A DNA stretch of 64,000 nt from Piliocolobus tephrosceles. Its lineage: Eukaryota > Chordata > Mammalia > Primates > Cercopithecidae. Shown piece after piece: positions 20,874 to 32,054 of this stretch; position 1 is the stretch's first letter; every line of letters starts with the position of its first letter. Both the position numbers and the translations under genes were made by a program. Location of the stretch: NCBI RefSeq assembly GCF_002776525.5, contig NC_045441.1, forward strand, positions 63,814,952 to 63,878,951. The letters run 5' to 3'. Under the pieces are notes generated by a model. It worked only from the letters and a program-made list of their open reading frames with translations, made no database searches and had not been told where the DNA came from.

Positions 20874-23573
20874 TAAAAAAAATCTTTGGGAGAAAGCATT
20901 TTAGGAGAAAATGAGTCTTTGGTCTCAGGTTTCATCTGATCTCTCATGGCTAGAATGGTTTATTCCTAGACAGGTAAGTCCTGAGTTATTAGGAAAGTCC
21001 ATTTTCAGAAGGTTGTGAAGTCTCATGTCCTATGAAGAGAAAATAGGGTGATAAAAGGAGAAAAACAACAAGAAACAAAAGAACAATTCTGAAAAATTAA
21101 TATAGGCCACACTACTCTGAAGTCCATACATCAGTAGGCAGGTATAATAGGGACTTACGTATGTAAATAGTTTGCTGTTATTTTCTTCTGAAGTTTAAGT
21201 TGTCTAGCTTCAGTTGCAGGGCTTTATGAAAGCACAATTTGGTTTTCAGTGACTCCAAATTAGGAAATATTGGAAGAAAAAGAAGGAAAAAATTGAAAAC
21301 ATTATTTTGAAGACTTGTAGCCAAGAAAAATTAGAATGTGGTCCAATCTGTAGAAAATAATAAAAATTGAAAAACATTAGGCCAGACTAGAATCTAACAA
21401 CAGGTGTACTATTGTTTTTGAAACATATTTTTTTCTCTCTCCAGTTTCCCATTTTTATTAAAGACAAATCATGGTTGGACTGATTTGCTTTCTTATACTT
21501 GACCTGATTATTTGTATACAGTGCAGCAAGAATAATTATTCTTTTACATAGTCTTTTAAATTGGCTTTGATGGAACTTTATTCCATAGAAGGAATCTCAG
21601 GTAAGACTTTTTAAAGCCGAGCCCAGCCATGGATTTGTACCATCAAATACCTATGAGTTGGAGAATTCCTCTCCATGTGAGGTTCCAGGATAAACTTGGG
21701 TCTCCTGGGCCTGTTAGAAAGTGACAATCTGTTCTTACCACAGATCAGGAATGATGTGTAGGGACTGTGTAGACAATGTGTGAGGCCAGTTTTCCCAAGG
21801 GTCTTTTATTTGCTCTGAAAGTCAATTGATTCCTTAAAGAAAAGCACACCATCCCAGTCAAAGCCTTAGTAAAATAATCAGTTTCTCCAATTGTGTCCTG
21901 TTATAAATGAGAACAGATTCTTATTGTACTTATGCAAATAACTGTTTTGCCATAAGTTAAGACTACTCACAGTTTCCAAATTCTTGAGAAATCGAGTAGA
22001 AAGAAACAAATATGTTCTAAATTTTGCTCATAGGAATATACTAATTTGTTAAAAGCTGTCAATAGCTCAAAAGAAAAGTTTCCTTGACTCTGGGAAGAAA
22101 AATGAAACAAAGGATCAGCAATGTTTTAAGCAAAAAGTCAAAAAGATTACTTCAGTCTATATTAGTTCAGGCCATGTAGTTAATTCCTGTTCTGCTTGAT
22201 ATTCATGAACATTTCAGTTCTCCATGAGACCTGAAAGATTTTCTTCTATTCTGATGTCACAATCTCCAAAGTTACCAGAAACTTGTGTTCAAGAGCACCT
22301 GTTAGAGTTTTATGCTGATTATAAAACTACCTTCTAAAGTGGATTGAAACAAGACAATTGTTCATGGATGACAAAAAGTTTTAAGGCAGCCAGAGTCAAA
22401 GACACAATTGACAAGGAAATTTGTTACCTCTATGACACACAATAATTTAACATAGCAATTATAATTATTACTGGTAATGTACAGTACATCATATCAGAAT
22501 TATAAGATTTTCCCATAATTTTGGAACACATATCAATAATATATTTATACAAATCAGCCCAAAGAAAACCAAACACCAGTTCATATTTGACAAGGCTTCC
22601 TGTATAATTTTTATACCAAATAAGCCAAATTCTGTCATTTCTGGACTTTATGGAACCTAATATCTTAAAGGATTAATTAGGGAAGAAAAAGATGTAATTT
22701 ATAATTTGATTTTGGAAAGTTTGTCAAATATCAAAGGTTTAAAACACTTGATATCACAATTCATTGTAAAATAAGTAATTCATTTGACCAAAGTGATAAA
22801 CTCAACGATTTTTTTAAAAGGTGAAAAGCTTCATTCTTTGAGAGAGGAGACTTAATTTCCCAAACAATAAGCCCCAATAAAAACAGCATGAAGCCAATTC
22901 AATTTGTTTTTTAAAATTTTATAATTTATAAAATTTCAATCTTGACCATAAAATACAACTTCTATAAGTCTTTTATAACCTTTATAACCTTTATTAGATG
23001 TCACTTAATGCTTCAAGAAAACTTTGTTAAGCTGAGAAAGGGGTCCATATGCTGATCTTGCATCAGTGTGCCCTTGACATTAATAATTAAATTACAGAGA
23101 AACTGAACTTACTTTATCTCTCAAAATCGGCCCCTACAACCTCACACACCCACCTCTTCTGCGATAGTTCCTGAGCCTTGAGGAGTTGAATAGCTTTAAT
23201 TTCTAGCCCTATGTCTCAGGAACTCAGTTTATTTCTATTGGCATCTTCCACCAGGCCTGAAGATGATTAAAAATTACATAAGCAAACATCATTCTGCCTT
23301 GGGCTGGATTCATAGTTTGTGATCCTTATGTCAAATTTTGACATCTTACAGTATTTGTCAGGGATAAGTATGAAATTGCTTCATTAATAAATGCAAAAAA
23401 AAAATCTATGCTGTCAATTCTTAAGACATTTCTAACATGACTTTACCAATAATTGTAAAGTTTACATCATAAGGTATGGAGAGAAAAATTCTGGTGTGGT
23501 AAAGGGAAATTAAAATGGATTTAATTACTAATTAAACATAAAATTATAGAAATTTTATAAAAGCCTTTTAAAT

Positions 23574-23592
23574 ACACACACACACACACACA
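23574..23592. repeat. (CA)n microsatellite, short
   Basis: About nine AC units inside the ERV interior. Confidence 0.9.
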
Positions 23593-24959
23593 GATCCTAG
23601 AGCTTTTATTTCAGAACTTTAGCCATGAGATAAATACAAATTCACTGACTTGCAAACAAAAACACCTGTTGGATCCAAACAGTGGTTTTTATCTCAATAG
23701 AAAAATAACAGCAGATTTAAAGTGGACAGAAAAGAAAATAGAGAAAAAAGAGAACTTAGGAACTCTATAGTGTGCAGACTGACTTAGGGCTCTTTTTCCT
23801 TAATGCAAATGTGTTCAAAGACCATATTACTTTCATTTTACATAAACTCTGGCAAGTAGAATTGCCATAAAACCTACAGAGTGCTCAAAAGGGGGTCATT
23901 CTCCTTGTTTTCTCCTCATACTTAGATTATTTGTTTCCACTTTTTATCTTAAAAGGAAGAACTGAGCTGTGACTTAGGGTTTTTGTGTGGTGGATTGATG
24001 TGTGCTGCTTGTGGGCAAGTCATTTCCACCCTCTTATGTGTCTCAGTTTCTCTCTCCAGAAATCTATGACCTCTGAGAGGGCTGAAAACACTGGGTGATC
24101 AGCCCTTGTATGCTTTTCCTGGATGAGTCTTTTTAAAAATGAATTTTGTTGTGGATTTCTCTGCAGGGCCACTGGGGATCAACCTCCCAGACACTCCTAC
24201 AGGGACCCCAGTCACCCAAGGGCACCTTTCAGCTGAGAAGAGCAAATGACCTTTTTCTTCAGAGCTGTGAAAACACAGTCTCACATTTACCTATGAAGAC
24301 AACAGTTCAGTTTTTCATGCAAATGCACATAGACAAGCCTAATCGAGATTAATGTTGGGAGAAAAAGCAATAGAGAAGACCCCTTAGGATGCATCTCCAA
24401 ACTAGAATTAAGATCCTTAAACAACTTCCAAGGAGAAAAAAATAAATAAACAACAGCCAAGACCACTCCCTGTAAACTGCTCAGCCATCTCTAACTTTGT
24501 AGCTCCCTTTTACCGTTACACATGCCAAGGTCAAATCCTCTCCCAATACAAGGTAATCTCTGGTACTCAAGCCAAAGAGATCAGTCATGCGATAAAGGAA
24601 AACAGAGCTTTAGACCTAAGAAGAATCTGCCCATGACTCTTGAAACTACACAAAGAAAACAGAACACCACAAAACAGGTGAGTGGCGCCTTTGCTCTGGT
24701 TTCTTTAAAGTGGTTCAAGTCATTGGAAGCCTTCTCTAGATGTTTTTGGTACTGCAAATGGCAAAATGGGAAGGAGGTATATGGTGGAAGAAAAGTAAAT
24801 AAAAGAACATTTGTTTGTTTGTTTATTAAGATAGGAAGCAAACACAGAAAACAAGTGCATCATTTTTTGGTTTCTCGTTTTTTTCCCTCTTTTGCAGTTG
24901 TGAGGAATTTTAGCCAAATTAAAGAAGTTTTGTTACCAATAATTTGGAATTCTCACGTG

Positions 24960-24992
24960 GATTTGACCAAGTCAGGTAGAGTTGGTCAAATC
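24960..24992. repeat. 11-bp inverted repeat
   Basis: GATTTGACCAA (24960-24970) is the exact reverse complement of TTGGTCAAATC (24982-24992), with an 11-base loop. It lies near the 5' leader of the ERV. Confidence 0.9.
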
Positions 24993-25508
24993 TGATGGAA
25001 GAAAGACTGGAACCACCACTAACAACAACAAAAAAAACAATATGATCACTGAGCACGCTAATGGTAAGGAGAAATGAAGACCAGCCAGTTGTTAAACTTT
25101 AGCAAAGACAAAACCCCAATTCATCTACTTAACTAGGGATGGGTCTCAGGCTGATGCCTTTTACCATCCTAGAAGCAGGGAAAAAAAAAAAAAACCCTCA
25201 AACTTCTAGAACTTGTCTTCCCTGATAGGAGTGAGTTCACATTCCGTGAAGGAGTTATCTGCCTTCCATCATCATGGAAGCAGGACATCTTGCCTTCCTT
25301 GTTGGAAGCAAGTAAAACTCCGTAAAAGGAGAGTTGTACAGCAAAATAAACTTTAGATCTTGACTACATTTTGGGAGATCAGGGATTCTCTGAAGGGGGT
25401 ACTCCCAAACATCAGCAAATTATCCTATTGGTTTGAGTCATAAAGTTAGCTCACGCTGGTACCAAGCACTGATAGCAGATTTGTCAAAGATCAGGGCCAT
25501 CTCCATTA

Positions 25509-25531
25509 GAATCCCTTCGTGTTTGACAGAA
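25509..25531 (-). other. Candidate ERV primer-binding site (decayed)
   Basis: Directly inside the 5' LTR end on the complementary strand, the text finishes GGGATTCTAA. That resembles the T-arm part of a tRNA-derived primer site (GGGATTCGAA), and a tRNA-Thr site would match about 13 of 23 positions. The TGG start has decayed. Suggestive only. Confidence 0.35.
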
Positions 25532-25999
25532 TGTGAACCTGAATATCTGAGACAGGTCCCAGTTAGTTTAGAAAGTTTATTTTGCCAAGGTTGAGGACTC
25601 ACTCTTATGACACAGACTCAGGAGGTCCTGATGATGTGTGCCCAAAGTGGTAGGGGTACAGCTTGGTTTTATACATTTTAGGGAAACATGAGACCTCAAT
25701 CAATATGTGTAAGATGCCCATCGGTTCAGTTCAGAAAGGTGGGACAATTGAGGCAAAGATGGCACAACTCCAAGCGGGGAGGGGCCTTCCAGGTCATAGG
25801 TAGATAAGAGACATATTACATTCTTTTGAGTTTCTGATTAGCCTTTCCAAATGAGGCAATCAGATATGCATTCATCTCAGTGAGTAGAGGAGTGACTTTG
25901 AATAGAATGGGAGGCAGGTTTACCCTAAGCAGTTCCCAGCTTGACTTTCCCCTTTAGCTTAGTGATTTGGAGACCCCAGGATTTTATTTTCCTTTCACA
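25532..25999 (-). mobile_element. ERV 5' LTR (reverse orientation)
   Basis: 468 bp, the partner of 20402-20856. On the complementary strand it has TG..CA ends, a TATA-type box at 25653-25664 and an AATAAA signal at 25577-25582 in correct U3-R-U5 order. It carries a short insertion relative to the other LTR near 25797-25812 (or the other has a deletion). Divergence between the LTRs indicates an old integration. Confidence 0.9.
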
Positions 26000-26084
26000 C
26001 ATTCTAAAAGGGTTAAATAAAAGGGAATGATTAATTGAACCATGCTAAAATGATACTATAATTTCTGTTCTTCGAAAGACACTC
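26000..26084 (+). mobile_element. Ancient L1 (L1M-like), fragment 4 of 5
   Basis: Begins with the right CATT duplication (26000-26003) and carries 'TTTCTGTTCTTCGAAAGACAC', the L1 ORF2 block that in consensus continues straight into 'GTTAAGAAAATGAA'. That continuation appears only after the next LTR, at about 26609. Confidence 0.7.
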
Positions 26085-26608
26085 TGATGGTTAATATTAG
26101 GTGTCAACTTGATTGGATTGAAGGATGCCTGGATAGCTGTTAAAGTATTGTTTCTGGGTGAGTTTGTGAGGGTGTTGCCAGAAGAGATTAACATTTGAGT
26201 CAGTGGACTGGGAGAGGAAGACCACTCTCAGTGTGGGTGGATACCATCCAATCAGTTGCCAGTTTGGCTAGAAGAAAGCAGGTGGAAGAAGGTGGAATAA
26301 GCTGGTTTGCTGCGTTTTCTGGCTTTCATCTTTCTCTCATGCTGGATGCTTCCTGCCCTTGAACATCAGACTTCAGGTTCTTCGGCCTTTGGACTCTTGG
26401 ATTTATAGCAGTAGTTTTCTAGGGGCTCTTGGGCCTTTGGGCACGGGCTGGAGGCTGCACTGTTGGCTTCCTATCTCCTCAGCTTGCAGACAGCCTATCA
26501 TGGGACCTCATATTGGGATCCTGTGAGTCAATTCTCCTTAATAAACTCCCTTTCAGATATACAATATCTTTTTAGTTCTGTCCCTCTGGAGAACCCTGAC
26601 TATTCACA
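26085..26608 (+). mobile_element. Solo LTR, family uncertain
   Basis: About 520 bp: 'TGATGGTTAATATTAGGTGT', 'CAACTTGATTGGATTGAAGG', 'GAGATTAACATTTGAGTCAG', 'TGGATGCTTCCTGCCC', 'GGACTCTTGGATTTATAGCA', 'CTCAGCTTGCAGACAGCC', an AATAAA signal within 'CCTTAATAAACTCCC', and 'TCTGGAGAACCCTGACTATT'. I recognise it as a dispersed primate LTR, but the name escapes me. It interrupts the host L1 exactly within the 'AAAGACAC..TTAAGAAA' block. Flanks CACTC and CACAC may be a decayed 5-bp duplication. Confidence 0.75.
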
Positions 26609-27430
26609 CACCATTAAGAAACTAAACTATATAGTGCATATGAAGTTTTTTTAATAAATGCATTGTGAAAGAATGTATAAAGAAGATAAAAATAACTCCT
26701 ACAAATCAATAAGAAAAATGTATACAACATAATAGGTGGGCTAAAGACTAGAAGAGGCAATTCACAAAAGAAACTATCTAAATAGCCCCTACATATATAA
26801 AAAGGTGTTTTAGTAGTCATCATGACAGGCAATACCAAATGTTGGAGAGGATATGAATTAAATGGAACTCCTATTGTTAGCAGAAATTACTAAAGCTACT
26901 AGCTAAAGACACATATCCAATGATCCCACAATTTAATTCTTAGTCCTGTATTCGACAGGACACCTCTGTTTACCAAAAGACAATGACAATATTCATGTCT
27001 GCAACAGAATAATAGCTCAAAACTGGAAATATCCAAATGTCTATAATAGTAGAATGGACATAAAAATTATGGTATACTGACACAATAGATTACTGCTTAG
27101 CAATGAGAATAAATGAACAATAACTATAGTAAAAACACGGATGGATCCCGCACACATACTTGAAGTGAAAGAATCAGATACAAAACAGTACTTATAGGAA
27201 GATTTTACTTACATTAATTTAAAAAAATTCAGAGCAGTAATTTATCCTTGGGTATTAATTATTGGAAGGGGGAGAAAGGAGTTTTCTGGGTTCAGATAAC
27301 AGCCTGTTTCTTCATCTGGTTGCTTGTGCCACACAGATGTCATTTTGTGAAGTAAACAACAAGCTGTACACATAAGATTTGTATATTTTCCTGTATTTAT
27401 TCTACATGGCAATAATAAGTTAACTTAAAG
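26609..27430 (+). mobile_element. Ancient L1 (L1M-like), fragment 5 of 5
   Basis: The ORF2 C-terminus and 3' UTR of the host L1: 'GACAGGCAATACCAAATGTT', 'GGAGAGGATATGAATTAAAT', 'CAAAACTGGAAATATCCAAA', 'AGATTACTGCTTAGCAATGA', 'GTGAAAGAATCAGATACAAA' and, at the end, 'AACAAGCTGTACACATAAGA'. It is highly mutated and no frame remains. Confidence 0.78.
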
Positions 27431-28069
27431 GTATTTTCCAGGCATCCATATTCAAGTGATTTTATATACTGATATTCGTAGTGATTCACAGTTGAAAATT
27501 GCTTTTGGAAAATCCTTTGGAAATATCCCAACTTTCAATGAGGGACAGAAACAATGCTGTTGGCATTATTTTGGGCTAAGTATACCACAGTAAAAATAAA
27601 ATGCCAATCCACATGTGAATTCGGTGTAACTGAGTGGTAACGAACTGTACGCACTGATGAAATTCAAGAGTATTGTTTCTTATCTGAAGGTCTCAAAGTT
27701 GGTTTTGCGTTTACCATTTTCTAAGTGGAAATTGACTAGTGCACATTCATGTCCTGGAGCATACGCAGCACTATGATTATGCCAACCAGATGCCCTTGTG
27801 GAGAGACCATCGTTTACCAACACAGCTCTCCTGAGAGCCTCGAGTTTCTCCCTAGACCTTTCCCTGTGGATGATTTTTTAAATGCCTACTAATGTATTTT
27901 CTTATAAACTTAGAAATTACATAAATATGCTTTATTCCTTCCTTTAATTTTATTGGCATCTTTATTATCTGGAGCGATATATAAGAAGCTTAAGAGTACA
28001 ACTAGTTCTCCTTTAATTTAATGTAAATGGAAATGGTATAACGAGCTTTTGGCCAATATTCTCTGAATG
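27431..28069. other. Unassigned interval
   Basis: No repeat or gene recognised. Confidence 0.4.
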
Positions 28070-28084
28070 AAAGGGAGCCATCAG

Positions 28085-28363
28085 GGCCGGGCGCGGTGGC
28101 TCAAGCCTGTAATCCCAGCACTTTGGGAGGCCGAGACGGGCGGATCACGAGGTCAGGAGATCGAGACCATCCTGGCTAACATGGTGAAACCCCGTCTCTA
28201 CTAAAATACAAAAAATTAGCCGGGCGTGTTGGCGGGCGCCTGTAGTCCCAGCTACTCGGGAGGCTGAGGCAGGAGAATGGCGTGAACCCGGGAGGCAGAG
28301 CTTGCAGTGAGCTGAGATCAGGCCACTGCACTCCAGCCTGGGCGACAGAGCGAGACTCCGTCT

Positions 28364-28396
<33 letters not shown>
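28085..28396 (+). mobile_element. AluY, young, Old World monkey type
   Basis: Full-length Alu with 'GGTGGCTCAAGCCTGTAATC' and 'CCGAGACGGGCGGATCACG', near-consensus CpGs and an uninterrupted poly(A) of about 35 bases. A perfect 14-bp duplication AAAGGGAGCCATCA lies at 28070-28083 and 28397-28410. Intact CpGs, the long pure tail and the perfect duplication mark a recent insertion. Confidence 0.97.
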
Positions 28397-28402
<6 letters not shown>

Positions 28403-28410
28403 AGCCATCA

Positions 28411-30064
28411 AGGATCTTGTTGATTATACCTGAGGTTGAGTTACCCTTTTACAATGGACTAAACCTTTTAGTGGAGAGAAAATACCACATTAAGGAGAGT
28501 AAGTTATGGTTGGAGCACCCTACTCATCTAAGGAGCTGTCCAACCTGACTTTATTTCAGGCACACTGTGATTAAATATAGCTCATTCAGAACTAGCAAGA
28601 ATGTTCTCTAGAAAAAAGAAATTTTCCCCTTGCATGTCATTACTTGGCTTCAAGTTAAATACACATTGGAGTTTTTGGCATTTTGTAACATTGTTACGAA
28701 ATACATAAATTACAAGATAATATTTATAAAAATATTTCAGCATTTATTTTATTTAAAAGTTTCCAAAATTGCAATAGCTCTTTTCTGCAAATTTTGTGTA
28801 TAATTGATTAGTAGAAGGCCACTGAAAATCTTTTTTAATGATAATTATGGGTTGGTTTCACTTTAAATTTTTTATGGTAAATTTGAAGCTATCTTAAAAT
28901 ATGTCCTTGGCTTTTTGTGCTTTGACACCTGTTCTTAAAGACATACCTGCTAAAAATTTCCCTGATGTACTTCAGTATAAAGTACACAACAATGAAATAA
29001 CTCTTTTGCATCTGTCTATTTTAACAAATCATAAGGGCAATTATTGTTTTCTCTATAATGCTAACGCACTAGTGAATAAAATATTTTGTTAGTTTTAAAG
29101 GAACTACATGTACAAATGGAACCAATTTTGCCTTTTTATATTTATGCACAGCATTGGTACAATTATGTAAACACAGGACAGAACGACTCAGTCCAGGAAT
29201 TTGGAATATAGCTATTTATTCATTTCTTTATTCCTTCATTCGAGGCCTGGCAGTGTTTTCTAAACAGATGTTAAAAATGAGGAAACTACAACCTGCACCC
29301 TCAGTGGGAGGTAGAGGTGGGAACAATCAAGGACAGTACATTAACACAAGGCTGTGGAGGTGCAAAGATCAAGAGCGTGACAGAAGGAGAGGAGCAGTGA
29401 CCTGACCTCTGGGGTATCAGGAAAACTTCTCACAGGGTGTTCTCAGTATAACTCTAGGTCAGCAATATCTCAGTCTTTTCTGGGGCTTGGGTTCCCGTTA
29501 GTATGCTTCTAGCAATGAAGGGCTCTGGGCTGGCACTGGAACAACCTATTTATTAAACCCTCCAGCCTCTACCCACATTTGCATCAGGAATTCCAGGGGG
29601 CCTCAAAGCAGATCAATTTGCAGGTAATTTACTCTTATGGGAAATTGCGTCAGGAAATAAATGGAGTTACAGAGCCAGAAATCAGTGAAGTATTTTTCTT
29701 ATATTACAATTGAAGGCAATGGAGTATGTAAAATTATACCTTTTCTTTAACAACTTTTGTCTGCTGTAACATAGAAAAAAAAATCCTTTGATCCGATTCA
29801 AAAGTAAACACTATCTTTAGATCCCACGATCCCACTAGCTGGTGGTTCTCAAGGTTTCCATCCCTGGAGTAATCATAGAGGAATTATGGAGCTGAACCTA
29901 GGTTAGAACATTAGCATTCACAATATATTTCCCCATTAGAATGACTAGTGAGCTATTACATTTAGAAGGGCACAAACAGTAAAGAAACAATTCTACATAT
30001 TACATATGTAGAAATATATAATTCCCATTCAGTGATAACTTTTTGATATACAAAATGGTCTAGG
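28411..30064. other. Unassigned interval
   Basis: AT-rich DNA. Around 29205-29420 there are phrases (a TTTATTCATTTC run, a G-rich block) reminiscent of old repeats, but nothing that can be named. No exon signals. Confidence 0.4.
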
Positions 30065-30240
30065 CATATGCCTCATTTTATCTTACCTGTGTGGTAAGAA
30101 CTATCCAGTCTTACAGTTGGAAACTGAGGTTCAAAGAGGTTACATAATTTCCCATACTCACAAAGATAGCAAATGGCAGTTCTGGAATTTGAAATGAGTT
30201 CTGTTTGGCTATAGATACTACAAGCTCTCCCTAAGTAGTG
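30065..30240 (-). mobile_element. MIR element
   Basis: Reverse-strand MIR: 'ACAGTTGGAAACTGAGGTTC', 'AAAGAGGTTACATAATTTCC', 'ACTCACAAAGATAGCAAATG' and 'GGCAGTTCTGGAATTTGAAA' correspond in order to the complement of the MIR core. Confidence 0.85.
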
Positions 30241-30261
30241 ACTACTCTGTAGTCTAAGACA

Positions 30262-30415
30262 GGGTTTCTTTTACTGAGATCAATAGACTGCTAGTGTCAG
30301 AATCACCTGGGCCCCTTGATAAAATGCAAATTCCTGATCTTCACCCAGACTGACTGTAATTTTAATAAATTGCTCAACTGATTCTTATCCAAAGTAAAAT
30401 TTGAGACCACAGGGC
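30262..30415. mobile_element. hAT-Charlie MITE (MER5-like)
   Basis: 'GCTAGTGTCAGAATCACCTG', 'GGCCCCTTGATAAAATGCAAA', 'TTCCTGATCTTCACCCAGAC' and a closing 'ATTTGAGACCACAGG' follow the MER5-type plan of imperfect terminal inverted repeats. Too short to encode anything. Confidence 0.6.
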
Positions 30416-30708
30416 TAAACACATTTCATTTATAGTTGCTCAATACATTTAAATTTACCTCATTATATTTATTTAGACGACTGACAACTTGGCCTTCCTC
30501 TCTTCTTTTTAGTGCAAGGAATACAAACAAAAAGATTCCCAAATAGCAAACCATTCAGCAATCATTACTTTCATTGTGATTTTTGGATATATAAGCAAAA
30601 ATGTAGCAGAAGTTTTCCTCAAAAATATGAAAAATATTGAAAAAACTAAGTTGGGCAACCTAAGGAACACAGATTGTCTTCTTGGACATTTGCCAGTTAT
30701 ATTTGGAA

Positions 30709-30722
30709 CAATGTTGACTTTT
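30709..30722. repeat. 14-bp target-site duplication, left copy
   Basis: CAATGTTGACTTTT at 30709-30722 recurs exactly at 31388-31401, bounding the L1 insertion described next. Confidence 0.92.
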
Positions 30723-30832
30723 TTTTAACTTGTATTTTTGGTTCAGAGGTACATGTGCAGGTTAGTTATATAGGCAAATTGTGTGTTCAGGAGTCTGGTA
30801 TACAGATTATTTAACTACCTATTGTGAGTGGC
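30723..30832 (-). mobile_element. L1 3' UTR end, 5'-inverted insertion, part 1
   Basis: Poly(T) then 'GGTTCAGAGGTACATGTGCA', 'GGTTAGTTATATAGGC' and 'GGTATACAGATTATTTAACT', the complement of the L1 3' UTR end. The remaining L1 piece at 31351-31387 lies in the opposite orientation. Confidence 0.85.
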
Positions 30833-31346
30833 AGGAGGCAGCCACATACCTAGGCAGATAAGGGTGGGTCCCCAGGAAAACTCCACCTCCAAGCCAAAGG
30901 CAGCATTAAAGCCTGAAAGCCAAGCTACAGGTTAAATCCTCAGAATGGATTGAGAACTTGTCTTTTCATTTGGTGCACTTTCATCTGATTTGTCCCCACC
31001 CTTCATCTATTTTACATATAACTATTATTTCCTAATTGGTTTTCTACACTGTTATGCCCACCTTTGAGTGATGCCTTTGCCTTAACGTTTTTTGCATACT
31101 CACAAACCAATCAGCATGCACTACCCATTCTGTGTGCATAAGAGGCCCCAGACCCAGCCACAGGGGAGGGACTTTTCCGCCTTTGGGTAAGGGAACTACC
31201 TTCCGCATCCCCGCTTTGCTGTGAGCTTTCCTTTCACTTAATACATTCTACTCCACTCACTCTCTAGTGTCCATATGCCCAGTTCTTCCTGGTTGTGAGA
31301 CAAGAACTCAGACCTAGCTGAGCTAAGGAGCAGAAAGACTGCAACA
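30833..31346 (+). mobile_element. Solo LTR, class I ERV-like
   Basis: 514 bp from TGTGAGTGGCAGG to ACTGCAACA, with a perfect 4-bp duplication CTAT at 30829-30832 and 31347-31350. Internal landmarks are 'CAAACCAATCAGCATGCAC', a TATA-like GCATAAGAGG, 'TGAGCTTTCCTTTCACTTAA', 'CACTCACTCTCTAGTGTCC' and 'GTTCTTCCTGGTTGTGAGAC'. The 4-bp duplication and this text fit an ERV1 LTR. I cannot name the family. It split the L1 insertion. Confidence 0.85.
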
Positions 31347-31350
31347 CTAT

Positions 31351-31387
31351 AAGACACTAATGCTTATTACCTGGGTGACAAAATAAT
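31351..31387 (+). mobile_element. L1 fragment, inverted part of the same insertion
   Basis: 'GCTTATTACCTGGGTGACAAA' reads as L1 3' UTR on the plus strand, opposite to 30723-30832. It lies just before the right copy of the 14-bp duplication, the pattern left by twin priming. Confidence 0.75.
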
Positions 31388-31734
31388 CAATGTTGACTTT
31401 TGATAGAACTTGGCATGGGGTTAAGCCTGGGGATATCTCTTATATGAGAATATGTATACTATTACCTAAATTTAAAACACATCCTTGTATGTGATTGTCA
31501 CTTTCTGGACAGTCTGACTCCCGTAAAGCACTAGAACAGAACCTCATGTTTTCCAGAATGAGGGCCTAGAAGCTTTAGATGACCTGAGGTACTCTGAAGT
31601 AAGTTATCATAGGTCCGGATGACTATGGCCAGTCAAGCAAAATTCCAGTGGAATTTTGATTGAAAGAAAACTAATTTGAGAGCAGTTAATTGGACCCATG
31701 AATTTGAAGAGATTCATGGGCAAATAAATGAGGA

Positions 31735-31995
31735 CGCCCACTTATTCATAAAATATTTATTGAGCAAGTTTTATGTGCCCGGTACTGTGTTCAATGCTAA
31801 CAATTTAACATGCTAATGTTAAATTGAAAATTATGAACAGATTAAAAAGTCCTCAAGTAGTTCAGACGCTGCAGTGGAGATGCTAAAGAAATGTGTGGCA
31901 TTGGTTCTCTTTTTACAAATTTTATGAGGAGATTAATGATACAAGATTTATAGGCATGAAATAATCATAAAATAATTGTTTGAAGCCTAGCAATA
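31735..31995 (+). mobile_element. Possible ancient repeat fragment
   Basis: 'AAAATATTTATTGAGCAAG', 'TTTTATGTGCCCGGTACTGTG' and 'TTCAATGCTAACAATTT' match the left end of the same unnamed old repeat as 43181-43855. Low certainty beyond the first 70 bp. Confidence 0.4.
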
Positions 31996-32054
31996 TTGAA
32001 TAGAAATGTTCAAAAGGAGAAATCTAGTATGTTTGAAATATTGGCATTTAGTGA

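Larger units (their letters stand above)
20874..25508 (-). mobile_element. Degenerate ERV internal region
   Basis: About 4.6 kb between the two LTRs, in reverse orientation. No frame longer than about 160 codons survives on either strand, and I could not recognise an intact protease, reverse transcriptase, integrase or envelope motif. The length is well below the 7-8 kb expected for a class I interior, so large deletions or a non-coding derivative are likely. It contains a short (CA)n tract at 23574-23592, an A13 run near 25180 and an 11-bp inverted repeat at 24960-24992. The forward frame at 24522-24995 is antisense to the element and probably incidental. Confidence 0.75.

Noticed and set aside
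24522..24995. 157-codon forward frame possibly encoding a protein
   Set aside because: It lies antisense inside the ERV interior, has no recognisable domain and no conserved start context. An open frame of this length is plausible by chance in this much sequence.
20402..25999. Functional endogenous retrovirus
   Set aside because: LTRs are diverged, one poly(A) signal is altered, the interior is shortened and no intact viral frame is visible.
28145..28411. Frames with Ser/Pro-rich 'SPRLECSGLISAHC'-type peptides (also 3703, 9969, 48826, 51571, 56549)
   Set aside because: These are the well-known translations of Alu sequence and do not indicate protein genes.
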